A stretch of DNA of 64,000 nucleotides, taken from NCBI GenBank assembly GCA_964446585.1, contig CAYUPI010000014.1, forward strand, positions 1 to 64,000, written 5' to 3'. Every line of letters begins with the position of its first letter. Positions within the stretch are counted from its first letter, which is position 1. Position numbers and translations under genes: made by a program. The DNA is from CAYUPI01 sp964446585. Its GTDB lineage: Bacteria > Verrucomicrobiota > Verrucomicrobiia > Limisphaerales > UBA8199. Under the pieces are notes generated by a model that was not told the origin of the DNA, searched no databases, and worked only from the letters and a program-made list of their open reading frames with translations. Below, one piece after another: positions 9,019-18,708 of this stretch.

Positions 9019-10454
9019 TGAGCACACGGTCCATTCGCTTTCAATTGATTGTTTGGTACGCCGGCCTGGTGACGGGTGTTGCTGCTCTCCTGGGTGTTTC
9101 AACCTGGGTTATGGTCCGGAGTTATTTGGAAGGGAGTATCGGCGACGCTCAACTTCGACGTGCTCAGCAAATTGCCCATTCTTTGTTGCCACAGGTGCAA
9201 GACAAAGGTGAATCATATGTGGGCGAGGAAATTGAGAGCCGCTATGCCCCCGGGGCAAACGGGCGTTTCGTGCGCCTGAGCCGCCTGAACGGCAGCGTAT
9301 TGTATGTTTCTGGCCCACCGCACGAGGCTACATTCGAACCTCGTCTCGTCAGGCCTCCAGGCTCGCCGAATTCAGAAGCAAGACTCGAGAAGGTTTCAAT
9401 TTCTCGTGGCCGCCAACTCATGCTCGCCACCTATCTCTACCAAGCCCCGAATGGAGACCGATTTCTCGTTGAAGTTGGAGCACCGCTCGACGCCGTGCAA
9501 TCAGTGTTGCGTCGCTTTCTTGCCTTGCTGGCCATCGGATTGACACTTGTGGCCGCGCTTTCAGTGGGCGGCGGCTATCTTCTCGTGGGGCGCGCCTTAT
9601 CGCCAGTGGACCAAATTACCCGGAGCGCCGAACGAATCACCTCTCGAAATCTTGGAGAGCGATTGCCAGTGGCCAAATCCGGAGATGAACTGGAGCGTCT
9701 TTCGATTGCCTTGAACCACATGATCAGCCGCCTGGACGAAGCGTTCCAATACTCCAAGCGGTTTGTGGCAGACGCCTCGCATGAACTCCGTACCCCTCTC
9801 ACCGTGCTGCGCGGCGAACTCGAAGCAATGCTGGAGGACGTCAAGCTCTCTGCGGAACATCACGAAGCGGTGGCGGGGTTGTTAGAAGAGGTCGAACGGT
9901 TGGCAACCATTGTCGAAGGGCTCTTCGCGCTGTCGCGGCTGGATGCCGGCGAGGCCCAACGCGAAGGGGTGCCATTTGACTTGGGTGAGCTGACGACTTC
10001 CACTGCCGACCAAATGGCATTGCTCGCCGAGGACAAGCGAATTTCGGTGACCTGTAATGCGCCTAAGGGCGTCCTGGTCAAAGGGGATCGTGCGCGGCTC
10101 AAACAAGTGATCGTAAATCTTCTCGACAATGCCATCAAATATACTCCCGAAGGAGGTGAAGTCGGTCTCATTGTGAGCGCTGATGGCAGGAACGCGGTTC
10201 TCGAGGTCGCCGACAGCGGCATTGGAATTCCACCTGAAGCCTTGCCGCACGTATTTGAACGCTTCTTTCGGGTTGATAAGGCCCGCTCCCGTGAGATGGG
10301 CGGAGCGGGACTGGGTTTGTCAATTGTGAAGTCAATTTGCACAGCGCACGATGGGCGCGTGGAGGTCAATAGTGCACCGGGTCAAGGCAGCCGCTTTCGC
10401 GTTGAACTCCCGCTGGCCCAGAGCCGCAACGGATCACCCACATTCAAATCATGA
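9018..10454 (+). CDS. Membrane sensor histidine kinase (CusS-like) paired with the upstream regulator
   Basis: 478 aa from the ATG that overlaps the regulator's stop. Longer in-frame starts inside the regulator gene are not needed. TM1 lies at about 8-33 and TM2 at about 166-190, enclosing a periplasmic sensor loop of about 130 residues. HAMP follows (191-245). The dimerisation helix has His255 in ADASHELRTPLTVLRGE. The ATPase domain shows NLLDNAIKYTPEGG, DSGIGIPP and GGAGLGLSIVKSI. The architecture matches the heavy-metal sensor kinase group, but the periplasmic loop lacks an evident His/Met metal cluster, so the signal cannot be named. It ends in an ATGA overlap with the adaptor gene. Confidence 0.94.
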   Translation: MSTRSIRFQLIVWYAGLVTGVAALLGVSTWVMVRSYLEGSIGDAQLRRAQQIAHSLLPQVQDKGESYVGEEIESRYAPGANGRFVRLSRLNGSVLYVSGPPHEATFEPRLVRPPGSPNSEARLEKVSISRGRQLMLATYLYQAPNGDRFLVEVGAPLDAVQSVLRRFLALLAIGLTLVAALSVGGGYLLVGRALSPVDQITRSAERITSRNLGERLPVAKSGDELERLSIALNHMISRLDEAFQYSKRFVADASHELRTPLTVLRGELEAMLEDVKLSAEHHEAVAGLLEEVERLATIVEGLFALSRLDAGEAQREGVPFDLGELTTSTADQMALLAEDKRISVTCNAPKGVLVKGDRARLKQVIVNLLDNAIKYTPEGGEVGLIVSADGRNAVLEVADSGIGIPPEALPHVFERFFRVDKARSREMGGAGLGLSIVKSICTAHDGRVEVNSAPGQGSRFRVELPLAQSRNGSPTFKS

Positions 10455-11686
10455 GCACTGAAACCAAGAGCGGAAACGACTCTCCGATCCCGGAGAGGAA
10501 GAAAACGAGTTGGCGAATGTTCGGTTGGCGGACCGGCATCGCAATCGTGCTGGTGGTAATTTCGATGCCTGTTTACCACGCCTTCCGTGGCAGCGCGAAA
10601 GCAAACGCTAATGTCGCCAAAAGCCCGTCCGTTGCCGTAGCGAAAGTGATTCGCGAAGACCTCATGCAGGAGTTGGTCGTAGAAGCGGAGTTGCGGCCTT
10701 ATGAAGAAATTGACTTACACGCGAAGGTAGCGGGGTATCTGGAAAAAATTAACGTGGATATCGGAGATCGCGTTGAAGCCGGTCAACTATTGGCGACCAT
10801 TGAAGTGCCAGAACTGGCTGATGACATTACCCGCGGCGAGGCCACGTTGAAGCGGAGCGAACAAGAAGTCAAACGCGCCCAGGCGGCCTACGAGGAATCC
10901 CACCTGGCTTACAACCGGCTGCTCGCAGTTGACAAATCACAACCCAATCTCGTAGCCCAGCAAGAAATAGACACTGCGCAAGGAAAGGACTTGGTGGCCG
11001 AGTCCACTCTCGCCGCCGCGAAAGACCAAGTGGAGGTGACACGGGCCGAATTGAATAAGCTCAAAACCATGCTCAAGTATTCTCGCATTACAGCACCGTT
11101 CTCAGGCGTTATTACCAAGCGATACGCCGATCCGGGCGCACTTATCCAAGCTGGCATTTCGTCCAGCACCCAGGCGATGCCCTTGGTTCGACTTTCGCAA
11201 AACGACCGGTTGCGGCTGGCTTTTCCGGTCTCGGTCTCGTTCGTCTCAAAAATCAACATTGGAGATCCAGTCGAGATCCGCGTCGATTCCATCAATAGAG
11301 TTTTGACGGGCAAGGTCGCGCGCTCGACTCGAAAAGTCGAAACGGCCACTCGCACGATGGAGGTGGAAGTGGACATCGCGAACACCGATCTGGCGTTGAT
11401 CCCCGGTATGTACGCCTCGGTTCTGCTGCGCCTGGATCGTCGCGATAAAGCTCTTGTCGTTCCAGTCGAGGCAGTCTCGCGCCAGAAGATAGCAACCGTA
11501 TTCGTGGTGAACCCGCAAAATAGAATTGAGGAGCATACGATCAGCCTGGGTTTGGAAACGCCGCACAAACTCGAAGTCCTGGCGGGGTTGCGCGAAAACG
11601 ACCTCGTTATGATTGGCAGCCGCACGCAAGTTAAAGCCGGCCAGCAGGTGGAGCCGAAACTCATCGAAAGCAGGACATCGGAATGA
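10451..11686 (+). CDS. RND efflux periplasmic adaptor (HlyD/MFP family)
   Basis: 411 aa. A single N-terminal membrane anchor (about 22-45) follows a charged cytoplasmic tail, so the protein is inner-membrane-tethered rather than a lipoprotein. Next come the lipoyl half-motifs (YLEKINVDIGDRVEAGQLLA), an alpha-helical hairpin (about 130-200, coiled-coil-like) and the beta-barrel (ITAPFSGVITKRYADPGAL and on). It bridges the RND pumps to the TolC-like channel. It overlaps both neighbours by ATGA (kinase before, RraA-like gene after), so it is part of one coupled operon. A single adaptor serves two pump genes. Confidence 0.93.
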   Translation: MSTETKSGNDSPIPERKKTSWRMFGWRTGIAIVLVVISMPVYHAFRGSAKANANVAKSPSVAVAKVIREDLMQELVVEAELRPYEEIDLHAKVAGYLEKINVDIGDRVEAGQLLATIEVPELADDITRGEATLKRSEQEVKRAQAAYEESHLAYNRLLAVDKSQPNLVAQQEIDTAQGKDLVAESTLAAAKDQVEVTRAELNKLKTMLKYSRITAPFSGVITKRYADPGALIQAGISSSTQAMPLVRLSQNDRLRLAFPVSVSFVSKINIGDPVEIRVDSINRVLTGKVARSTRKVETATRTMEVEVDIANTDLALIPGMYASVLLRLDRRDKALVVPVEAVSRQKIATVFVVNPQNRIEEHTISLGLETPHKLEVLAGLRENDLVMIGSRTQVKAGQQVEPKLIESRTSE

Positions 11687-12375
11687 AAGCGGTTTTGACC
11701 TCCGAACAATTGGAATCCCTCCGGCTGTTTGATACCTGCACGGTCGCCAATGCCATTGAAACTTTCAACGTCCGTTTGCGAAACGAAGGCTTCGCCGACG
11801 CAAGCATCCGATGCCTGGTGCCATGCCGGACGCCAATGGTCGGTTACGCTGTGACGGCAACTATGCGCTCTTCCAATCCTCCACCGAGTGGTGATCATTA
11901 CTTGGACCGGACCGACTGGTGGAATTTCATCGTGTCAATTCCGCCTCCGCGAGTGGTCGTTATTCAGGACGTGGACGAGAAATTGGGAACCGGGTCACTT
12001 TTGGGTGAGATTCACGCGAATGTTTTGATGGCGCTAAAATGCATCGGGGCAGTGACCAATGGCGCGGTGCGGGATCTGCGCGCGGTAGAGAGTTCGGGCT
12101 TCTATCTCTTTGGGGGTAACGTTGTGGTGTCGCATTCCTACGCGCATATTGTCGAGGTTGGGGGAGCCGTAAAAGTCGGCGGTTTGAGGGTTGATCCTGG
12201 TGATTTGCTTCATGGCGATGCGCATGGCGTGCTGTCAGTGCCGCATGAGATCGCCCCGTGCATTCCGAGCGTTGCTTCCAAGATTGTAGCCAGAGAGCGC
12301 AAGGTTATTGAATTGTGCCGATCCAGCAACTTTTCGCTGGAAAACCTTCGGGCGGCCGTAAAGGACGGCTTCTAG
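11683..12375 (+). CDS. RraA-like protein embedded in the efflux operon
   Basis: 230 aa of the RraA/HMG-aldolase family (former MenG-like fold). Family marks are the central GAVTNGAVRD (Arg130-Asp131) and HGDAHGVLSVP near 178-187. Members are either class II aldolases that need Mg2+ and cleave 4-hydroxy-4-methyl-2-oxoglutarate, or E. coli RraA-like inhibitors of RNase E. Residues alone do not decide which. It starts in an ATGA overlap with the adaptor gene and lies 33 nt before the first RND gene, so it is co-transcribed with the pump. An RraA-like gene inside a tripartite efflux operon is unusual. It may act on the pump's substrate, on mRNA stability, or be an accidental passenger. Confidence 0.85.
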   Translation: MKAVLTSEQLESLRLFDTCTVANAIETFNVRLRNEGFADASIRCLVPCRTPMVGYAVTATMRSSNPPPSGDHYLDRTDWWNFIVSIPPPRVVVIQDVDEKLGTGSLLGEIHANVLMALKCIGAVTNGAVRDLRAVESSGFYLFGGNVVVSHSYAHIVEVGGAVKVGGLRVDPGDLLHGDAHGVLSVPHEIAPCIPSVASKIVARERKVIELCRSSNFSLENLRAAVKDGF

Positions 12376-12408
12376 AATGGGCCCTTTGCTCACATCGCCA
12401 ATAATTCC

Positions 12409-15400
12409 ATGACTCGCTTTGCCATCCGATATCCTTATCTGATCATTGTGCTGTGCCTGATCACTTGTGTGGTTGGCTTGACCAGTTTGTTCCGCCTGCC
12501 TGTTGACCTTTTCCCGGCGATCAGAATTCCTGTGGTCGTCGTGGCGACGTTTTATTCCGGGATGCCACCTGAGCAGATTGAAAACGACATCACCGGACGT
12601 TTCGAAAGATTCTTCACTCTTGGCAGCGGCATTGACCACATCGAATCGCGTTCGCTTCCCGGTGTCAGTTTAATCAAGGTCTATTTTCAACCGGGCAGCA
12701 ATCCTGACTCCGCGGTAACAACGATTGCCAATCTGGCCGCCGCCAACCTCCGCCGGCTGCCGCCTGGGACTTTGCCGCCTGTTGTTTTGAAGTTTGACGC
12801 CTCCAGTCTGCCTGTCTGCTTAATTACCCTCAAAGGTGAGGGCATGAACGAAGCGCAGCTCCGCGATCACGGCCAGTACACAGTCCGCAACCAGGTAGCC
12901 AATGTTCCGGGGGCTTCGGTGCCTCAACCCTTCGGTGGACGTTACCGGCAAATCATGGTGTATGTGGATCCCCTTAAGCTCGAGGCGCACCAAATGAGCG
13001 TCATGGACGTTGTTCGCGCCGTGAATGACTCGAATTTGATTTTGCCCGCTGGCGACGTGCGCATCGGCCCTTACGATTACAACATTTATGCCAATAGCCA
13101 ACTCCGCGATATAGATGACATCAATCGATTGCCGCTGAAAACGGTTCATGGCGCATCGGTGCTCGTGGCGGATGTCGGGGAGGCAAAGGACGCATCTCAG
13201 ATCCAGACTTCGATTGTGCGCGTCGATGGGCAGCGCTCAGTTTATTTACCGGTGCTCAAGCAAGGCGGCAGCACGATTTCCGTTGTCAATGGAATCAAAG
13301 GGGCTGTTAATCATTTATTGGACGTCCCAGCGGATTTGGTTACTCGTGTCGTGTTTGATCAATCAGTTTTCGTCAAGAGTGCCATCAAGAACCTTCTGCT
13401 CGTGGGGGCAATTGGCCTGATTTTGACAGGCCTGATGATCCAGGTTTTCTTTGGAAACCTACGGGCGACCGTGGCCGTGTTTTTATCAATTCCTCTTTCT
13501 GTACTCGCGGCCTTCCTCGCACTCTCATTTGGTAACAACTCAATCAATTCGATGGTCCTCGGTGGTCTTGCGCTTGCCTTCTCTCGGTTAATCAACAATT
13601 CAGTAGTTGTATTGGAAAACATCTTCCGACACGTAGAACTAGGCGAGCCGCCGGAGATTGCAGCCGAAAAAGGTGGCAATGAAGTCGCGCTGCCAGTTTT
13701 GGCAGCAACGTTGGCCACGGCAGTGGTTTTCTTCCCTGTGATCTTTCTCTATGGTGTCAGCAAATTTCTGTTTTCAGCATTGGCGTTGGCTGTGGTGCTT
13801 TCGCTATTTGCGTCCTACATCGTAGCGCTTACAGTCGTGCCGCTCTTTTGCGCAAAGTTTCTCAAAGTGCCCCCCGCGTCACAGGGGACATCGGTCGGCG
13901 TGGCTTCGGCCCGCCATTCTCTGCAAAACTGGTTTAACACCGGCTTCACAAGGATGCTCGATCATTACAGCCGTTTGTTGGAGCGAACTCTGTCATGTCC
14001 AAAGGTAACCGTGGCCGGATTGCTCGCTCTTTTCATCCTCAGCTTCGGTTTGTTTCCGCTCATTGGGTTGTCCTATTTCCCCAAAACTGATCCTGGCCAG
14101 TTTGTCATTAACATCAAGGCGCCCACGGGAACCCGCTTGGAGGAAACTGAGCAATACGCCAGGAGGGTCGAAGAGATTATCCGCGCAGAAGTAGCGCCTG
14201 AAGACCTGGCAGTCGTGGTGTCGAACGTCGGCGTGACGCCGGGTTTTTCCTCTATTTACACAAGCAACTCGGCACAGCACACCGCGACAGTGCAGGCCAG
14301 CCTCAAGGAAAAGCACCGGGTTGGCAGCTACGAGTATATGGAGCGGGTGCGACGACGGCTGCGCGCCGAACTGCCACAACTGAGCGCTTACTTTCAGTCT
14401 GGCGGACTGGTAGATGCGGTATTGAATCTTGGATTTCCCGCGCCAATTGACATCCAGGTCAGCGGATCAAACCTTGAGAAGGCGCAGGGAACCGCGGCTG
14501 AACTTGCTCGCGCAATCCAAGCGTTGCCGGGTGTGAGCGATGTGCTGGTGCCGCAAGACATTGATTATCCCGCATTGCAACTCGACGTGGACCGGCAACG
14601 TGCCGCGCAAATGGGATTAACGTCCAAGGAGGTCATTCATAACGTCATCACGGCGCTAACTTCCGACCAGATGATTGCGCCTAGTTACTGGGTGGACCCA
14701 AAGAGTGGTAACGACTATCTGCTCACGGTTCAATACCACGAAGGCTTTGTCAAAAACTTGTCTGAGCTGCAAGCCATTCCTGTGCGCGGCCCGGGGCAGT
14801 CCCGTTCCACGCGCCTCGACGCCGTTAGCCGTGTTACCCACATACACGCGCCCACCGAAGTAGATCATTATCAACTCCGCCGTGTTATTGATGTGTTCGT
14901 TGCGCCATCGGGAGAGGACTTAGGCCGGCTCACCGTGGCGATTGAAAAAATCCTTGCCCGCACCAAACTTCCCGATGGCGTGCGCGTTGACTTGCGCGGG
15001 ATGGTTCAAGGAATGCGCGCGTCCTTTCGCAGTTTTGGCTTGGGGCTTATTTTGGCTGTCCTGCTCGTTTACCTGATTCTCGTCGCTCAGTTCAAATCGT
15101 TCCTCGATCCGTTGTTGATACTGCTGGCAGTTCCGACAGGTCTAATGGGTGTGCTCGTGCTCCTTTCTGCTAGCGGCACGACTTTGAATGTTATGTCGCT
15201 CATGGGGGTGGTCATGGTCGTCGGTATCGTCGTCTCCAACAGCATTTTAATCGTGGAGTTCATTGGGCGCCTTCGCAAAGACGGCAGGCCAGTTCGCGAA
15301 GCGATTACTCTCGGGAGTCGTTTGCGTTTGCGCCCGGTATTAATCACTTCTTTGGCCACGCTGATCGGTTTGCTTCCGATGGCAGCAAAGTTCGGCACGG

Positions 15401-15534
15401 GTAGCGAGGCTTATGCTCCATTGGCTCTTGCGATTATGGGCGGGTTAACCATGTCCGTGTTGTTAACTATCTTTCTAGTTCCAGCGGCTTACCTGTTACT
15501 TTATGGAAACAAAGATCAGAAAGTTCCCATGTAG
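12409..15534 (+). CDS. RND efflux transporter, first tandem copy, proton-relay Asp replaced by Asn
   Basis: 1041 aa, usual length for HAE1/AcrB-type pumps. TM1 and two large periplasmic loops (about 30-335 and 560-870) are evident, with TM2-6 and TM7-12 following them. In TM4 the family motif equivalent to AcrB V-D407-D408-A-I-V-V-V-E-N reads INNSVVVLEN (Asn396-Asn397). The second copy has IDNSVVVLEN. The only relay carboxylate conserved in the sister gene is therefore lost here by a gac-to-aac change. TM10 has GIVVSNSILIVEF, where AcrB has Lys940. It may be inactive alone or work as a subunit of a mixed trimer with the second copy. The start ATG aligns with the second copy (TRFAIRYPY versus SRFAIRNPH). 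Confidence 0.93.
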   Translation: MTRFAIRYPYLIIVLCLITCVVGLTSLFRLPVDLFPAIRIPVVVVATFYSGMPPEQIENDITGRFERFFTLGSGIDHIESRSLPGVSLIKVYFQPGSNPDSAVTTIANLAAANLRRLPPGTLPPVVLKFDASSLPVCLITLKGEGMNEAQLRDHGQYTVRNQVANVPGASVPQPFGGRYRQIMVYVDPLKLEAHQMSVMDVVRAVNDSNLILPAGDVRIGPYDYNIYANSQLRDIDDINRLPLKTVHGASVLVADVGEAKDASQIQTSIVRVDGQRSVYLPVLKQGGSTISVVNGIKGAVNHLLDVPADLVTRVVFDQSVFVKSAIKNLLLVGAIGLILTGLMIQVFFGNLRATVAVFLSIPLSVLAAFLALSFGNNSINSMVLGGLALAFSRLINNSVVVLENIFRHVELGEPPEIAAEKGGNEVALPVLAATLATAVVFFPVIFLYGVSKFLFSALALAVVLSLFASYIVALTVVPLFCAKFLKVPPASQGTSVGVASARHSLQNWFNTGFTRMLDHYSRLLERTLSCPKVTVAGLLALFILSFGLFPLIGLSYFPKTDPGQFVINIKAPTGTRLEETEQYARRVEEIIRAEVAPEDLAVVVSNVGVTPGFSSIYTSNSAQHTATVQASLKEKHRVGSYEYMERVRRRLRAELPQLSAYFQSGGLVDAVLNLGFPAPIDIQVSGSNLEKAQGTAAELARAIQALPGVSDVLVPQDIDYPALQLDVDRQRAAQMGLTSKEVIHNVITALTSDQMIAPSYWVDPKSGNDYLLTVQYHEGFVKNLSELQAIPVRGPGQSRSTRLDAVSRVTHIHAPTEVDHYQLRRVIDVFVAPSGEDLGRLTVAIEKILARTKLPDGVRVDLRGMVQGMRASFRSFGLGLILAVLLVYLILVAQFKSFLDPLLILLAVPTGLMGVLVLLSASGTTLNVMSLMGVVMVVGIVVSNSILIVEFIGRLRKDGRPVREAITLGSRLRLRPVLITSLATLIGLLPMAAKFGTGSEAYAPLALAIMGGLTMSVLLTIFLVPAAYLLLYGNKDQKVPM
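12745..12959 (+). repeat. 215-bp tract identical to 15907-16121 (gene-conversion tract, copy 1)
   Basis: These 215 nt match 15907-16121 without a mismatch, at a constant offset of 3162. Immediately before the tract, and progressively after it, the two RND genes differ at many synonymous third positions. A short perfectly identical block inside otherwise diverged paralogs points to recent gene conversion. Confidence 0.85.
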
Positions 15535-15570
15535 GCACCTTCCCTTGACAGTTAAGGGTTGACGAACGTT

Positions 15571-18500
15571 ATGTCTCGTTTCGCAATTCGCAATCCACAT
15601 CTGATTATTGTGTCGTGCCTGATCGCATGCGTGGTCGGTATAACAAGTCTCGTGCGTTTGCCCGTGGATTTGTTTCCTGCCATTAAAATTCCAGTAGTCG
15701 TGGTGGCGACGTTTTTTTCAGGCATGCCGCCCGAACAGATCGAGAACGATATCACCGGGCGCTTTGAACGATTCTTTACCTTAGGTGCGGGGATCGATCA
15801 CATCGAGTCGCGTTCATTGCCAGGCGTAAGTCTTATAAAGGTTTATTTTCAGCCGGGCACGGACCCGGATTCAGCCGTCACTACAATTGCTAATCTGGCA
15901 TCAGCGAACCTCCGCCGGCTGCCGCCTGGGACTTTGCCGCCTGTTGTTTTGAAGTTTGACGCCTCCAGTCTGCCTGTCTGCTTAATTACCCTCAAAGGTG
16001 AGGGCATGAACGAAGCGCAGCTCCGCGATCACGGCCAGTACACAGTCCGCAACCAGGTAGCCAATGTTCCGGGGGCTTCGGTGCCTCAACCCTTCGGTGG
16101 ACGTTACCGGCAAATCATGGTCTATGTGGATCCCCTTAAGCTTGAGGCGCACCAAATGAGCGTGATGGACGTTGTTCGCGCGGTCAATGACTCGAATTTG
16201 ATTTTACCCGCCGGTGACGTGCGCGTTGGCCCTACCGATTACAGTATCTATTGCAATAGTCAGATTGAAAAAATTGACGAAATCAACCAGCTACCCTTAA
16301 AGACAGTTGCGGGCAAATCCGTGCTGGTAGCGGATGTTGGTTTTGCGCGAGACGCTTCTCAAATTCAAAACAGTCTCGTGAGAGTGGACGGCCAACGTTC
16401 GGTATTCCTACCGGTGCTCAAGCAGGGCGGAGATGCTAATACAATTTCAGTCGTGAGTGGCATCAGGCGGGCCGTCTCGCATCTGCTGGATGTTCCCAGA
16501 GAATTGGTCACCCGGGTTGTATTTGACCAGTCGGTGTTCGTTAAGAACGCGATCGAGAACCTTTTGCACGAAGGAGCAATTGGGTTGTTTCTTACCGGTG
16601 TCATGATTCTCGTTTTCCTGGGCAGTCTGCGTGCGACAGTGGCAGTTTTCCTGTCCATTCCTCTCTCGGCTCTGGCTACTTTCATCGCGCTCTCGTTTGG
16701 TGACAACTCCGTCAATACGATGATTCTGGGCGGGCTGGCCTTGGCATTTTCTCGCTTGATCGACAACTCGGTTGTCGTCCTCGAAAACATTTTTCGTCAT
16801 CTTGAACTGGGGGAATCGCCGGTTATCGCGGCCGAAAAAGGCGGAGCCGAGGTGGCCTTGCCAGTGCTGGCGGCAACGTTGACTACGGCGATAGTTTTCT
16901 TCCCAGTCACATTTCTTTACGGGGTTAGCAAGTTCCTCTTTTCAGCCTTGGCACTGGCCGTCGTGCTGTCGCTCTTCGCCTCCTATTTTGTCGCTATGAC
17001 GGTCGTGCCGTTGTTTTGCGCCAATTTTATCAAGACTGCGCACGCGGAAAGTGGGGCAAGAACCCAAACTCGGGCTATCGGTCAGCGGTTTAACCATTGG
17101 TTCAACCAAAAGTTCTCTGCCATACTCAACCAATACTCGATGTCATTGGGCTGGTCATTGGCGCGTCCACTGGCGACGGTGGTGGGTTTGCTCGGTGCGT
17201 TTGTGATTAGCCTGGGTCTATTTCCATTCGTTGGCGTCTCTTACTTTCCGAAAACCGATCCTGGGCAATTTGTCATTAACCTCAAAGCGCCAACGGGCAC
17301 GCGCCTGGAAATCACCGAAAGGCTGATCCATCAAGTTGAAGAGATCATCCGCGCGGAAGTAGCGCCTGAAGACCTGGCAGTCGTGGTGTCAAACATCGGC
17401 GTCACGCCAGGTTTTTCCTCTATTTACACCAGCAACTCGGCACAGCATACCGCGACAGTCCAGGCCAGTCTGAAGGAGAAGCACCGGATTGGCAGCTACG
17501 AATACATGGAACGAGTGCGGCGCCGGCTGCGCGCCGAACTGCCACAACTGAGCGCCTATTTTCAGTCTGGCGGACTGGTGGACGCAGTATTGAATTTGGG
17601 CTTGCCTGCGCCGATTGACATTCAAGTGAGCGGCTCAATTTCCGAGTCAACTCACAAAGTGGCAACCGAGATTGCGCAACAGGTCCGAGCCTTGCCGCGC
17701 GTAAGTGACGTGCTGGTGCCGCAAGATGTTGATTATCCCGCATTGCAACTCGATGTGGATCGGAATCGTGCCGCGCAAATGGGTCTAACCTCGAAAGAAG
17801 TTATTCATAACGTCATCACCGCACTAACGTCGGACCAGATGATTGCGCCCAGTTACTGGGTGGACCCAAAGAGTGGTAACGACTATTTGCTCACGGTTCA
17901 ATATCCGGAAGTGCAAGTGAAGGCTGTGGCGGACGTTAGGGCAATCCCGATCCGATCTCCAAACAGTTCCAAATCCACGCGCCTGGATGCGGTGAGCGAT
18001 CTGCGGTTAATCCATGCTCCGACCGAAGTAGATCATTATCAGCTACGGCGAGTGATTGACGTTTATGTTGCTCCTTCCGGTGAGGACTTGGGCCGATTGG
18101 CTGCTGCCATTGATAAAATTATCGCTGGTACTGAGCTTCCTAAGGGCGTTCAAGTCACGTTGCGTGGGATGGTACAAGGGATGCGCATTTCATTCCGGAG
18201 TTTTGGGCTCGGGCTAATCTTGGCAGTCGTGCTGGTGTATCTGATTCTGGTCGCCCAATTCGAGTCGTTCCTCGATCCGCTTTTGATCCTGCTGGCGGTC
18301 CCTACGGGGTTAATGGGCGTGCTGGTTATTTTGTTTCTCACCGGTACCACGCTCAACGTCATGTCGCTGATGGGCGTTGTAATGATGGTCGGCATCGTTG
18401 TGTCCAACAGTATCTTGATCGTGGAATTCACCCGCCGCCTGCGGAGGGACGGAAAACCACTGCGCACAGCCGTAGCGTTAGCCTGTCGCGTGCGTCTTCG

Positions 18501-18708
18501 TCCTGTGTTGATGACATCACTCGCCACGCTGATTGGGTTGCTTCCCATGGCAGCAAAGCTTGGCACGGGAAGTGAGGCCTATGCGCCCTTGGCCCAGGCC
18601 ATCATCGGAGGCCTGGCATTTTCCGTCGTTCTAACCGTTTATATTGTTCCTGCAGCCTATCTCCTGGTTTACGGACGGAGGAGTCAGGTTGCATATCCTG
18701 AGAGGTAA
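15571..18708 (+). CDS. RND efflux transporter, second tandem copy with intact TM4 Asp
   Basis: 1045 aa, strongly similar to the preceding gene along its whole length. TM4 reads IDNSVVVLEN, with Asp398 at the position of AcrB Asp407, so this copy keeps a proton-relay carboxylate. TM10 has MVGIVVSNSILIVEF. The ATG at 15571 is chosen because it aligns with the start of the first copy and follows an AAGGG box. A TTG 12 nt upstream would lack spacing. The gap to the first copy is 36 nt and the TolC gene overlaps its stop by one base. It is probably the energised subunit, forming homotrimers or mixed trimers with the first copy in the manner of MdtB/MdtC. Confidence 0.93.
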   Translation: MSRFAIRNPHLIIVSCLIACVVGITSLVRLPVDLFPAIKIPVVVVATFFSGMPPEQIENDITGRFERFFTLGAGIDHIESRSLPGVSLIKVYFQPGTDPDSAVTTIANLASANLRRLPPGTLPPVVLKFDASSLPVCLITLKGEGMNEAQLRDHGQYTVRNQVANVPGASVPQPFGGRYRQIMVYVDPLKLEAHQMSVMDVVRAVNDSNLILPAGDVRVGPTDYSIYCNSQIEKIDEINQLPLKTVAGKSVLVADVGFARDASQIQNSLVRVDGQRSVFLPVLKQGGDANTISVVSGIRRAVSHLLDVPRELVTRVVFDQSVFVKNAIENLLHEGAIGLFLTGVMILVFLGSLRATVAVFLSIPLSALATFIALSFGDNSVNTMILGGLALAFSRLIDNSVVVLENIFRHLELGESPVIAAEKGGAEVALPVLAATLTTAIVFFPVTFLYGVSKFLFSALALAVVLSLFASYFVAMTVVPLFCANFIKTAHAESGARTQTRAIGQRFNHWFNQKFSAILNQYSMSLGWSLARPLATVVGLLGAFVISLGLFPFVGVSYFPKTDPGQFVINLKAPTGTRLEITERLIHQVEEIIRAEVAPEDLAVVVSNIGVTPGFSSIYTSNSAQHTATVQASLKEKHRIGSYEYMERVRRRLRAELPQLSAYFQSGGLVDAVLNLGLPAPIDIQVSGSISESTHKVATEIAQQVRALPRVSDVLVPQDVDYPALQLDVDRNRAAQMGLTSKEVIHNVITALTSDQMIAPSYWVDPKSGNDYLLTVQYPEVQVKAVADVRAIPIRSPNSSKSTRLDAVSDLRLIHAPTEVDHYQLRRVIDVYVAPSGEDLGRLAAAIDKIIAGTELPKGVQVTLRGMVQGMRISFRSFGLGLILAVVLVYLILVAQFESFLDPLLILLAVPTGLMGVLVILFLTGTTLNVMSLMGVVMMVGIVVSNSILIVEFTRRLRRDGKPLRTAVALACRVRLRPVLMTSLATLIGLLPMAAKLGTGSEAYAPLAQAIIGGLAFSVVLTVYIVPAAYLLVYGRRSQVAYPER
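15907..16121 (+). repeat. 215-bp tract identical to 12745-12959 (gene-conversion tract, copy 2)
   Basis: Second copy of the perfectly identical block shared by the tandem RND genes. It encodes part of the first large periplasmic loop (porter/docking region). Confidence 0.85.

Noticed and set aside
10909..11898. 329-codon antisense frame across the adaptor gene
   Set aside because: Ser/Arg-rich shadow of the adaptor, without motifs.
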